From Clostridia bacterium (GTDB lineage: Bacteria; Bacillota; Clostridia; Christensenellales; Borkfalkiaceae), in NCBI GenBank assembly GCA_017452305.1, contig JAFTMQ010000031.1, positions 1-12,498 on the forward strand: a stretch of 12,498 nucleotides of DNA. The letters are read 5' to 3'. Shown here piece after piece: positions 1 through 7,230 of the stretch. The notes beneath the pieces were generated by a model that worked only from the letters and a program-made list of their open reading frames with translations, was not told where the DNA came from and did not search any database. Both the position numbers and the translations under genes were made by a program. The stretch's first letter is position 1. The number at the start of each line of letters is the position of its first letter.

Positions 1-848
1 AAGCCAAGGAAATAATATTCGTCCACTCTGTCTGCGCTGCGGAAAGGATATTGGTCGTATTGAATATACGGTGCGCCCGTCGCGTCCATAAAGCCGCGCA
101 AATATTTTTTATAACGAGCAATCAATTCTTCGTCGCTATCCTTTTTCGCGCCGTAGCCCTCGTCGCCCTCTACCAATTCGGGGTAACGAACGTCGATGTT
201 TCTATCGCCGTTTGCGTTGATGCCCGTACCCGCCGTGATGGGGTTAAGGTTGTATTGAATATACGCCTCGGGGCAAACGCGCTTAATAGAGCGATAAACT
301 TGACCGTAGTTTTCCGTGTGGTACTTGAAGGGTTCGTCGCCGAGCATAACGCCGTAGAAGGCTTCGTGGTCTTTATAGGGCGCCATATATTCGGCAATCT
401 CCGCGTCAAGGTCTGCTTCGGTGGCAAATTGCTTGCCCTCGCCGATTAAGCCCACCGCATTCGCTTGCGAGGGTTTGGATAAGCCTTGGATACGGGGATC
501 CATCAAAATCACTTTATCAATCCCTGCTTCCAAGCAGTTGTCCATGACGCGCTTGGTTTCACTCGTTTCAAAATCCTGACCGCTGTAAGGCGCTGCAGAC
601 TGCGGGAAGTAAATGGTCATGCCCGCGTCCTTGTACTCTTTAATTCTTTCTACCGTCTTATAATCCTTACCCGAGGAATAATCCACGCCGTCAATATTCC
701 AACCGTCGATTGCCGCAGAATATCCGTAGAAATCAAATTGTAAAGTAGAAGAAGAATAGTCGGGCGCTTTTTTGTTAGCTCCGCAGCCCCCGAAAAGGGT
801 TGCCGCGGAGATTGCCGCCATAGCGATTGCTAAAATTTTCTTTTTCAC
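1..848 (-). CDS. Surface lipoprotein, glycoside-hydrolase-like TIM-barrel with DEP motif (partial, 3' end outside window)
   Basis: The frame is open from a GTG at 846-848 to the left edge, giving 282 residues with no stop. The GTG lies 5 bases after a GGAGG; an in-frame ATG four codons upstream (858-860) overlaps that site and is less likely. The protein starts MKKKILAIAM and has a lipobox ending GGC with the Cys at residue 22, so it should be lipid-anchored on the outer face of the membrane. It aligns along its whole visible length with the cytoplasmic protein at 3739-5157. Shared blocks are EAGIDKVIL, IGEGK-FA, FYGxxLxDEPF (Asp171, Glu172, Pro173), GQ-x-RS and DxYPF. Strand-helix alternation and a DEP acidic motif suggest a TIM-barrel glycosidase with Glu172 as a possible acid/base; I cannot name a GH family. 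It lies 14 bases after the broken lipoprotein gene, so it is probably the same transcript. Hydrolase activity is inference. Confidence 0.8.
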   Translation of the reverse strand, partial: MKKKILAIAMAAISAATLFGGCGANKKAPDYSSSTLQFDFYGYSAAIDGWNIDGVDYSSGKDYKTVERIKEYKDAGMTIYFPQSAAPYSGQDFETSETKRVMDNCLEAGIDKVILMDPRIQGLSKPSQANAVGLIGEGKQFATEADLDAEIAEYMAPYKDHEAFYGVMLGDEPFKYHTENYGQVYRSIKRVCPEAYIQYNLNPITAGTGINANGDRNIDVRYPELVEGDEGYGAKKDSDEELIARYKKYLRGFMDATGAPYIQYDQYPFRSADRVDEYYFLG

Positions 849-862
849 GTTATCCTCCATTA

Positions 863-3349
863 TCAGCTAAGCGCTTTCGTAACCAAATCGATTGCGTAAA
901 TGCTGCCGATTTTCGTATAAACGGGATAGATTTTATCAAGCGTTATCGCCGTGTTATATCTACCGTACATTACGATGTTTCCGCCGTCAATAAGATCGTG
1001 CAAAGCAACCGTAGCTTCGCTCCACTCGTATCTTACCACCTCTTGCTTGGTGTCGAGGTTGATGAGCATAATATCCAAAACGATTCTGCCCTTCGTCGTG
1101 CTTTCTTCTTTCACCGTCTTAATACCGACAACGTATCTATAATGCACGCCGTCCTCTAAGCCTCGGATAGAAAGAGGCGAAACCGTCGTCCCTGCGCTAT
1201 CCGTCGTACCGTCGGTTTGATAAGCCTTCGTGCCGAACTGTTTGCCTACGCGTCCTTCTGCGTCGGGACGGGCAAATTCTATCTTGTTCGGGCCGAGGAA
1301 TGAAAGTCTTCCGCCGTCGGTGTCCGAAAAGAGGTCGCCGTTTTTCTTAATCATACCCGTATGGATATACAAGCCTTCGTTGCCGTCCGTAAGCGAGGAA
1401 GTTACCTTATCCACGAACAATGCGATTTGCGGAACGTTCTTGCCCGTGAAATCGACTACGACGTAAGTGCCTGCGCCATAGTTGCCGTTATACGCCACGT
1501 AAGGCACGTCGTCGTTAGTAATTTCGTACCAATTCTTTTGGTAGTAGCCTTCCTGCAACTGTATCTGCATATCGTCGCTTACCGCTTGTGCACCGTGCAA
1601 CGTAACGTTATTTTCCGTCAAGAATGCTTGCGCCTTGTTAGAAATTTCCGGCTCGGCTGCGCTGATAAGAAGCTGCACGTTGTCGATATAGATTGCCTCA
1701 CGCGAAAGGAACTTGCCCTCCGTCGGCGTAAAGCTAAGTACAAGACAGTAGCCCTTGCCGTTGTAAACGTCGGAGTTTCTCATATACATTTCGCGCGTGA
1801 TCGTCAATTTCGTCCACGTTTCCGCGGGAACGCTGCCCGTGTAATCCAACTTAATCGGCTTCTTGTCCTCGGGTCTAAACGCGTACGTCGTAGCTTTTAA
1901 GGAATACACCTCGAAGGTGATACCGCGCACACGGCTGGAAAGGAATACGAATTCCAAGAAGCTTCTGGAAATACCGAAGTCAACCGAACCCGATTTACCG
2001 TCGATAGTATAGGCTTGTATGCTTCGCGCGCCTTCCTTTACGTATGCGGCTTTGGTATTTTCCATAATACCCGCATCGGTAGGCCCTGACATAATCGCAC
2101 CCTCTATTTCAAAATAGTCGGGCGCAACCGCGTTGTCCAAATCGTACATAACGCGCACGGAAATTGCGCTTGCACGCACACCCTCTTGTAAGGGATCGAA
2201 GTACAGTGTGTATTTACCGGTCTTCGTGTATTGGAAAGAGCCGTCTGCACCGATTGCCACTTCCTCGTGGTTGGGGTCATAAACGATAAATTCGTAATCG
2301 CCGTCGGGGATATCAATATAATCGCTTACGTTTACGGTTACGTTCAAATCATATTGCTTAATATAGGAAGATTTAAAGGAAGCCGCCTTATCCAACTCGT
2401 AAATATCATCCAAGTCGGTGATAGGCAAATGCACCTTATCCAAAACGGTGGGCAAGCCGTATCTTCCGTACAATACGATGCTACCGCCAAAATAATCGTT
2501 GTCCAAATCGAGGTTGCCAAGCCCGTTCGAGGTCGTATATTTTTCTTTATAATCGAACACTCTTTCGCCCGTCGTCATATTGATCAATATAATACGCGCG
2601 ACGACGTAGGTGCGGTTCGTTTCCTCGAAGCCGACGATATATCTATAAGAATCCGTATCACTCAAAGCGTGATAACTCATAGCACAAGGATCTTCTATCG
2701 AGCCCAACGCTTTCATTCTCGCTCTGTTGTCAAATTCGGGGAAGCTTGCCTTTTGCGGCCCAAAAACCGTCAAACGGCTCATATTGAGCTTGGTGGTGTA
2801 GAAATCCTTACCGCTGTTGTTGGTGATACCGTTGGTGAAAATAATACCGTTTTCGCCGTCCGTAATGCTAGGGGTAACCTTATCGCAGAAGAATGCCACC
2901 TGCGGCAAGTTCTTGCCCGTGAAATCTACCATCATGTACGTCTTTTCGCCGTAGCCAACCCCCTCTTCGCCGTTGAATGCGATATAGGGCGTGTTGTTGT
3001 TGACGTAGGAATTAAAATAACCCGAATCCAACGCAACCTTGCCGTCGGGGGAAATTAACGTATAATCGTGGGCGGTGATGTTGTTTTCTGCCATCCATTC
3101 CGCTGCGCCCTCCGCTAAAACCTGCTCGGGACGGACGGTAATCTTAATATCCGACGCCAGCTTTTGCCCGTCTTCCGTTTCGATGGCGAACGTAACAATG
3201 TGGTCGCCTACTTCCGTGAAGGTGTATTCCGTCTCACCGCTAAGATCGATTTGTTGACCGTTAATTTGCAATTTATTAATGAAGAAATCGTAGCCGTAGT
3301 AGGATTTTACCATCAAGTTGAGGTTTCTTTCCAAAACGCCGAATTCCAT
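863..3349 (-). CDS. 3' fragment of the Ig-like lipoprotein (828 codons from first ATG after the stop)
   Basis: This is the remainder of the broken lipoprotein gene, shown from the first ATG downstream of the TAA. I see no good ribosome binding site before that ATG, and the open frame continues upstream of it with Ig-like sequence up to the stop codon, so this is unlikely to be a true start. Without the signal peptide the product would stay in the cytoplasm. It carries both copies of the long module, the central beta-sandwich (with a YIDNV motif late in the domain, typical of carbohydrate-binding-like folds) and an Ig-like linker containing the strand GKYTLYF. Confidence 0.6.
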   Translation of the reverse strand: MEFGVLERNLNLMVKSYYGYDFFINKLQINGQQIDLSGETEYTFTEVGDHIVTFAIETEDGQKLASDIKITVRPEQVLAEGAAEWMAENNITAHDYTLISPDGKVALDSGYFNSYVNNNTPYIAFNGEEGVGYGEKTYMMVDFTGKNLPQVAFFCDKVTPSITDGENGIIFTNGITNNSGKDFYTTKLNMSRLTVFGPQKASFPEFDNRARMKALGSIEDPCAMSYHALSDTDSYRYIVGFEETNRTYVVARIILINMTTGERVFDYKEKYTTSNGLGNLDLDNDYFGGSIVLYGRYGLPTVLDKVHLPITDLDDIYELDKAASFKSSYIKQYDLNVTVNVSDYIDIPDGDYEFIVYDPNHEEVAIGADGSFQYTKTGKYTLYFDPLQEGVRASAISVRVMYDLDNAVAPDYFEIEGAIMSGPTDAGIMENTKAAYVKEGARSIQAYTIDGKSGSVDFGISRSFLEFVFLSSRVRGITFEVYSLKATTYAFRPEDKKPIKLDYTGSVPAETWTKLTITREMYMRNSDVYNGKGYCLVLSFTPTEGKFLSREAIYIDNVQLLISAAEPEISNKAQAFLTENNVTLHGAQAVSDDMQIQLQEGYYQKNWYEITNDDVPYVAYNGNYGAGTYVVVDFTGKNVPQIALFVDKVTSSLTDGNEGLYIHTGMIKKNGDLFSDTDGGRLSFLGPNKIEFARPDAEGRVGKQFGTKAYQTDGTTDSAGTTVSPLSIRGLEDGVHYRYVVGIKTVKEESTTKGRIVLDIMLINLDTKQEVVRYEWSEATVALHDLIDGGNIVMYGRYNTAITLDKIYPVYTKIGSIYAIDLVTKALS
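884..1636 (-). repeat. Second copy of duplicated protein module (about 250 residues)
   Basis: The encoded segment begins KAQAFLTENNVT and ends near SIYAIDL. It carries the same ordered blocks as the copy at 2384-3106 (VDFTGKNVPQ, DKVTSSLTDG, YRYVVG, IVMYGRY, LDK). It has a longer stretch before YRYVVG, rich in Thr, Ser and Gly. It forms the C-terminus of the lipoprotein, with no anchor after it. Confidence 0.8.
2384..3106 (-). repeat. First copy of duplicated protein module (about 240 residues)
   Basis: The encoded segment begins AAEWMAENNIT and ends near DDIYELD. It matches the segment at 884-1636 in order. Shared blocks are E-N-N-(I/V)-T, a GYF/GYY element, PY(I/V)A(F/Y)NG, VDFTGKN(L/V)PQ, DKVT-S-TDG, (R)L-FGP/LGP, YRY(I/V)VG, ILIN/MLIN, I-V-L/M-YGRY and LDK. 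The two copies are clearly diverged, so the duplication is old. Confidence 0.8.
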
Positions 3350-3475
3350 CGTGTCGCCTACGCGATATACGACGGTAGGAAGGGTATATTGCCAAGTAAC
3401 CTTGGGTACGGTTACGTTGATTTTTGTAGAAATCGTGCCTTTGTTATCCCCCGATTTTACCGGGTAGGTAATCGT

Positions 3476-3478
3476 TTA
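3476..3478 (-). other. Premature in-frame TAA stop codon
   Basis: The minus strand reads CCG GGG GAA TAA ACG ATT ACC TAC. Frame, amino-acid style and domain structure continue across the stop. TAA also ends several intact genes here (both permeases, the binding protein, the phosphatase), so a reassigned code is not a sensible explanation. It may be a true nonsense mutation or a base-call/assembly error. Confidence 0.85.
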
Positions 3479-3739
3479 TTCCCCCGGCACTTCCGTCGTC
3501 CATTGGAAATAATCACGCAAGTCTCGTTCTTCGCCCGTTTCCTCGCATCTTACGACAAGCGAATAATCGTCCTTCGTTTCGGGATCGATATATTCGTCGA
3601 GCATGATGGGCTCGCCAAGCACTATTTCCGTCAAATACCCCTCGTTGAACGCAGGGCCGCTGCTGCCGCCGCAAGCCACGGCAAACGCCGCGAATGCGAA
3701 CATCAAGCACGTCAATAATGCCAACCAAAATTTTCTCAT
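3476..3739 (-). CDS. 5' fragment of the Ig-like lipoprotein: signal peptide, lipobox and start of first Ig-like domain
   Basis: This 87-residue open fragment ends at the premature TAA. It holds the signal peptide (residues 1-23), the lipobox Cys followed by GGSSG, and the first strands of an Ig-like domain. A GTG directly upstream at 3740-3742 is an alternative start, but the ATG has the better spacing from GGAGG. If the stop is real, only a short, probably non-functional lipopeptide is made from this start. Confidence 0.6.
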   Translation of the reverse strand: MRKFWLALLTCLMFAFAAFAVACGGSSGPAFNEGYLTEIVLGEPIMLDEYIDPETKDDYSLVVRCEETGEERDLRDYFQWTTEVPGE

Positions 3740-5157
3740 CACTGTACCTCCTTATAAGGTAATATAATCGCGCCCTCGCCTGCGTGTAAGCGGATAGACA
3801 ATTTTCCCCCTTCCAACGCAACCGTTTGCCATTTGCCGTTTTGGTAAACGTCGGCAACGTTATAGTTTTCGTTAAATTGCATTACCGTAAGCTGTTTTTC
3901 TTTTTTATATTTCTTCGTGTAACGCTGAATATCCGTCGTATTGACGGCGCAATACATATATTGCTTTTTCTTTTTATCGCAGAGCTCCGTCACCATAACG
4001 ACGTCCTTATCCGTCTCTACGCTCGTTACCTGCGACAGCTCGCCGCCGCGGATAAGTTCCAAATAGGTAGGTGCGGTGCAAAGCGGGATTTTTAAGAAAA
4101 ACGCGTTGCTGCAATAGGCAAAATCCCACATTAAAGGCGCAAGCTGTTGCAGTTCCTCATTTATTTTTTGCACGTGATACCACGTCTTCGTCCTTTCGCC
4201 ATTACGCGTCATCAACGCTTTGCCGTCGATAAACATTTCCCCGTTCGTGCGGTTCATTTGTTTCGTCCAATAGGTGAAATAGGAATATTGCTTTACGCCA
4301 AACGCGAGCAGAACGTTTTTTTGGAATTGCATCTCCCGCTCGTTCGGCAACCAATGCCAGTGTTTTTTGCCGATATCCATCGCAAACGATTGCATAACGA
4401 TATGCATTTCTACGCCGTAGCGTTTGCACACCCTTGCCACGCACTCCAAGCCTGCAAAATAATATTTGCGAATATGCTCTTTATTGGGGGCGTATTGAAA
4501 CGGATAGGTGTCCATCATGAGATGATCGGCGCCCGTTTCTTCTAAAAACGTAGCCAAATACCCTTCGTAGGTTTCCGTCAAGTTCTTTTGCGGAACGCAA
4601 ATAGAATAAGTAAGCGAGCCGTGCAAAGGATTTAAGTTACAGTGTACGAAAATGCTTTTATCTACTCTGCTTACCGAACGGAAAATCTGCCCCACCGTTT
4701 TTAAGTAGGGGTGGAAGGGTTCATCGCGTAACTGTATGCCGTAAAACCCCTTTTCGTGACGGTAATCTTGAATACAGCTGCGGATAAAATCGTCCAATTC
4801 CGCCTCGTTTGCAAAGCGTTTCCCCTCGCCGATGATGCCGCCCTCGATTAAAGATAAGTCGAAGATACGCCTATCCACGAGAATGACTTTATCAATGCCT
4901 GCCTCGACGGCACGCTCCATACCAAGCTTGGTTTGGCTGTTTTCCCAGCCTTCCCCCTCGTAGGTTGCCGTGCCCTGCAAGAACAGGACGTTGAACCCGC
5001 AATCCTTGTATTCTCTATACTTCTCTACGGTGCGAAAATCTTCCGTATAGAAGGTTTTATCGTCAATCCACCATTCGCCTTGGGGCGGGGGCGAATACCC
5101 GTAAATAGGATATTCCCGCCCTGCGTTTTTTTTAAGATATTGCTTATAAACGCTCAT
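3739..5157 (-). CDS. Cytoplasmic glycoside-hydrolase-like TIM-barrel protein with DEP motif
   Basis: A 472-residue protein starting MSVYKQYLKK. The ATG at 5155-5157 overlaps the stop of the MalG-like permease gene as TAATG, which marks the start better than a longer upstream reading inside the permease gene. There is no signal peptide, so it should act in the cytoplasm. Residues about 15-340 alternate strands and helices like a TIM barrel, with a DEP motif at 145-147 after a FYGIQL strand, an MDTYPF block at 215-220, and an aromatic-rich strand near 290-297. Residues about 380-470 form a small beta domain ending in an A-G-E-G-A-I-I-L-P edge strand like those at the end of many glycosidases. 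It is a paralogue of the lipoprotein at 1-848. Position right after the permeases suggests that it processes the imported sugar; Glu146 is a candidate acid/base. I cannot assign a GH family. Confidence 0.8.
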   Translation of the reverse strand: MSVYKQYLKKNAGREYPIYGYSPPPQGEWWIDDKTFYTEDFRTVEKYREYKDCGFNVLFLQGTATYEGEGWENSQTKLGMERAVEAGIDKVILVDRRIFDLSLIEGGIIGEGKRFANEAELDDFIRSCIQDYRHEKGFYGIQLRDEPFHPYLKTVGQIFRSVSRVDKSIFVHCNLNPLHGSLTYSICVPQKNLTETYEGYLATFLEETGADHLMMDTYPFQYAPNKEHIRKYYFAGLECVARVCKRYGVEMHIVMQSFAMDIGKKHWHWLPNEREMQFQKNVLLAFGVKQYSYFTYWTKQMNRTNGEMFIDGKALMTRNGERTKTWYHVQKINEELQQLAPLMWDFAYCSNAFFLKIPLCTAPTYLELIRGGELSQVTSVETDKDVVMVTELCDKKKKQYMYCAVNTTDIQRYTKKYKKEKQLTVMQFNENYNVADVYQNGKWQTVALEGGKLSIRLHAGEGAIILPYKEVQ

Positions 5158-6041
5158 TAGCCCTTCAATCCCCCCGTCGTCATGTTCGTCAAGATAAGCT
5201 CTTGCGTGCACGCGTACAATACGATAACGGGGATACACGATACAACCGCCGCCGCGAAATAGATGGGCGTAGAGTCTTTTTCAAGGAAGGCGTCCGCCTT
5301 GAAGGTGTACATACCGTATGCCAAGTTGGGATAATCGCGCAAATAGACCATACAAACGGAATAGTTATTCCAAACGTTGATGGCTTGCGTAATCGCGATT
5401 GCCACCAAGCAAGGGATAACCTGCGGAAGCACGATTTTAAACAAGATAACGAGGTTGTTTGCGCCGTCCATTTTTGCCGATTCCGAATAAGAGCTGCTTA
5501 CCCCTTTGAAATAGCCGTAAAGCACGATGAAAGCAAAGTCAAAACCGCTTGCCCACATAAGCCAAATCGTTGCAGGGTTGTTGACCAAATTCAACGACAT
5601 CGCCAATTTATATGCCGCGGGGCCCGCACCGATGATGGGAATGGTGTTTGCGAAAATAACCACCGCATACAATACTTTACTGCCGGGGAAACGGAATTTT
5701 GCCAAAGCGTACGCAAGCATTGCGCTTGAACATACGTTTACCGTTACGTTGACCACCAAAATCCAAAGGGAGTTAAGGAGCATTGCAAAATATCCGTACG
5801 TCGTCCCGTCGATACCCGTCGAACGGAAGGACGTGAATACTTGTACGTAGTGATAGAACAACGGGTTCTTCGGCAACGCCAAGCCGTCGTTGGAATATTC
5901 TTCCATGGACTTCAAGGAATTGATAATCGCCCAAACGAGCGGATACAAATATACAACGGCAAAAATGGCAAAGAGTACGAAGAAAGCGATATAAATGACT
6001 TTATCAATCGCAGGAGTATGTTTAAATTTTAATTTATCCAT
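5157..6041 (-). CDS. Sugar ABC transporter permease, MalG/UgpE type
   Basis: A 294-residue inner-membrane protein of the binding-protein-dependent transport permease family. There are about six hydrophobic segments, the first at residues 16-40. The EAA loop that docks onto the ATPase is clear at 187-206 (ESAKMDGANN followed by LFKIVLPQ), with the family's D-G-A and late Pro. The start ATG at 6039-6041 is one base after the stop of the upstream permease and follows GGAGG lying inside the end of that gene. A longer reading into the upstream gene is rejected. It should pair with the MalF-like protein and take sugar from the lipoprotein at 7231-8970. The substrate is not readable from the sequence. 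Confidence 0.93.
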   Translation of the reverse strand: MDKLKFKHTPAIDKVIYIAFFVLFAIFAVVYLYPLVWAIINSLKSMEEYSNDGLALPKNPLFYHYVQVFTSFRSTGIDGTTYGYFAMLLNSLWILVVNVTVNVCSSAMLAYALAKFRFPGSKVLYAVVIFANTIPIIGAGPAAYKLAMSLNLVNNPATIWLMWASGFDFAFIVLYGYFKGVSSSYSESAKMDGANNLVILFKIVLPQVIPCLVAIAITQAINVWNNYSVCMVYLRDYPNLAYGMYTFKADAFLEKDSTPIYFAAAVVSCIPVIVLYACTQELILTNMTTGGLKG

Positions 6042-6042
6042 A

Positions 6043-7092
6043 TTATACCTCCACGTTCTCCGACATTTTTTCCAAAGCCCACTTACCCACCAATACAATG
6101 GGAAGGGTGAACACCGTCAAAACAAGACCGAGCGCCGCAGGATAACCATAGCTTTTTACCGTACCCTTCGACAACTCGTAAGTGAGTTTGAATAACTGGA
6201 AGCCGATGGTTGACGTTCCGTTGTCGCCCATACCTTCCGTGAACAAATATACGTTGTAGTCGCACGTAAACACACTGCACAACGCAAACGTGAGCAAGGT
6301 GCAAATCGTTGACCAAATACAAGGAATAGCGATAGCGAAAAGTTCCGTACCAAAGCTTGCGCCGTCCAATTCCGCCGATTCAAAAAGCTCGGTGGGTACG
6401 CGGGTATATGCGCCCGTCAATACGGCGTTATTCCCAACAATGCCCATGATTGAGCGTATGATAACGAGGGTAGGGAACGCTGTGTTTGGATCTTTTAAAA
6501 ACCCGTTTCTATACGCGAGGTCAGAGACCTTAATCCCCATGGCGTTACAAATCGCCATAATCGGGCCCGAATAGTCCACCATTTGTCTTACGAGCAACGT
6601 CCAAATAATTGCGCCCATCAAGCTGGGAATGATGTAGATAAGTCTGAATATGTAATGTCCGATAATCTTTCTCGTCAATACGTAGGTGGTAATCAGCCCG
6701 ACAGGGAAGATAATCCCCTCGCCGATAATCCACAAAATAAAGGAATTTCTAAGCGATTCCCCTAAGTTGATGCCGAACATATCCTTATCCACAAACGCGG
6801 TATAAACCGTTTTGAAATTATTGAGGGTGAAACCGCCGAGGTCGTTTTGGAACGCAAGCGCGATAGACGACGCGTTTACGTACACCCAAAACACCAAAAA
6901 CTGTGCAACGGGGAAAAGCACGAGCAAATAGGCGAACAAGAAATCCTTGCGCTCTAATTGCGAATAATTCTTCTTAATATAAGCGGAAAAGCCCGAACTT
7001 TTCTTGCTGTTCGTTTCTTTTTTAATTTCGCAGTTTGAATCCAAAACGATTTCTTCTTCGGATTCTTGTGCGGTTATTTTATTCTCTTCCAT
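6043..7092 (-). CDS. Sugar ABC transporter permease, MalF/UgpA type
   Basis: A 349-residue membrane permease. Residues 1-50 are a charged cytoplasmic extension rich in Glu and Lys; the first membrane segment is at about 52-72. The EAA loop is at 238-257 (ESAELDGASFGTELFAIAIP), a very good match to the family pattern E-A-A-x-x-D-G-A...P. The ATG is preceded by AAGAAGG at normal spacing. It forms the heterodimeric channel with the protein encoded one base downstream. No ABC ATPase gene lies in the window; Gram-positive sugar importers of this family often share an MsiK-type ATPase encoded elsewhere. Confidence 0.93.
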   Translation of the reverse strand: MEENKITAQESEEEIVLDSNCEIKKETNSKKSSGFSAYIKKNYSQLERKDFLFAYLLVLFPVAQFLVFWVYVNASSIALAFQNDLGGFTLNNFKTVYTAFVDKDMFGINLGESLRNSFILWIIGEGIIFPVGLITTYVLTRKIIGHYIFRLIYIIPSLMGAIIWTLLVRQMVDYSGPIMAICNAMGIKVSDLAYRNGFLKDPNTAFPTLVIIRSIMGIVGNNAVLTGAYTRVPTELFESAELDGASFGTELFAIAIPCIWSTICTLLTFALCSVFTCDYNVYLFTEGMGDNGTSTIGFQLFKLTYELSKGTVKSYGYPAALGLVLTVFTLPIVLVGKWALEKMSENVEV

Positions 7093-7142
7093 GGCAAACC
7101 TTCTTGAAAAAATTTACAAACCACTACGGGTTTTTCTTTTAT

Positions 7143-7163
7143 TTTCTTATTAAAAATAAGAAA
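7143..7163 (-). other. AT-only hairpin in binding protein-permease gap
   Basis: TTTCTTATT and AATAAGAAA form a perfect 9-base-pair stem with a 3-base loop. There is no GC core and no T-run after it on the transcribed strand, so it is not a standard intrinsic terminator. A role in mRNA processing or stability is possible. Confidence 0.4.
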
Positions 7164-7181
7164 TTTGTACGGCTTTGAGAA

Positions 7182-7201
7182 TGGCGTTTAAAGCGACGCC
7201 A
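7182..7201 (-). other. Hairpin just downstream of the binding-protein stop codon
   Basis: On the transcribed strand TGGCGT and ACGCCA pair across an 8-base loop, about 30 bases after the TAA of the binding-protein gene. With the AT hairpin that follows, it may protect the 3' end of the abundant binding-protein message or partly reduce readthrough into the permeases. There is no clear U-run. Confidence 0.35.
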
Positions 7202-7230
7202 CCTCTTTTATCCGCACCGCTTATCACGGC

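Larger units (their letters stand above)
863..3739 (-). pseudogene. Large Ig-like surface lipoprotein gene broken by one in-frame TAA stop
   Basis: Two open stretches, 3476-3739 and 863-3349, lie in the same frame and are joined by open codons except for a single TAA at 3476-3478, codon 88 of about 958. Read through, it is one secreted lipoprotein. It has a signal peptide starting MRKFWLALLT, a lipobox ending AVAC, two or more Ig-like beta domains (about residues 30-205), a first copy of a module of about 240 residues (212-452), an Ig-like linker, a central carbohydrate-binding-like beta-sandwich (about 533-692), and a second copy of the module (702-952). The codon before the stop is Glu and the text after it reads TITYPVKSGD. 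That fits the common Ig-like edge strand G-E-Y-T-I-T-Y, so a Tyr codon (TAT or TAC) probably became TAA by one substitution. The ATG at 3737-3739 overlaps the upstream stop (TGATG) and follows GGAGG. A glycan-binding or adhesion role is inferred from architecture and neighbours. Confidence 0.75.

Noticed and set aside
1361..1900. Plus-strand open frame of 179 codons
   Set aside because: It is antisense to the second module and the central beta-sandwich of the lipoprotein; composition is that of a shadow frame.
2231..3058. Long plus-strand open frame (275 codons) opposite the broken lipoprotein gene
   Set aside because: It is antisense to a gene with clear domain structure, has no ribosome binding site or recognisable motif, and mirrors the codon pattern of the minus-strand gene.
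3476..3478. Recoding of the TAA (genetic code change or programmed readthrough)
   Set aside because: TAA is used as the normal stop of several intact genes in this window, and TAA is not a known selenocysteine or pyrrolysine codon. A point mutation or base-call error is simpler.
5157..5238. N-terminal extension of the cytoplasmic DEP-motif protein into the MalG-like permease gene
   Set aside because: The extension overlaps conserved permease sequence. The ATG in the TAATG overlap gives the normal coupled start.
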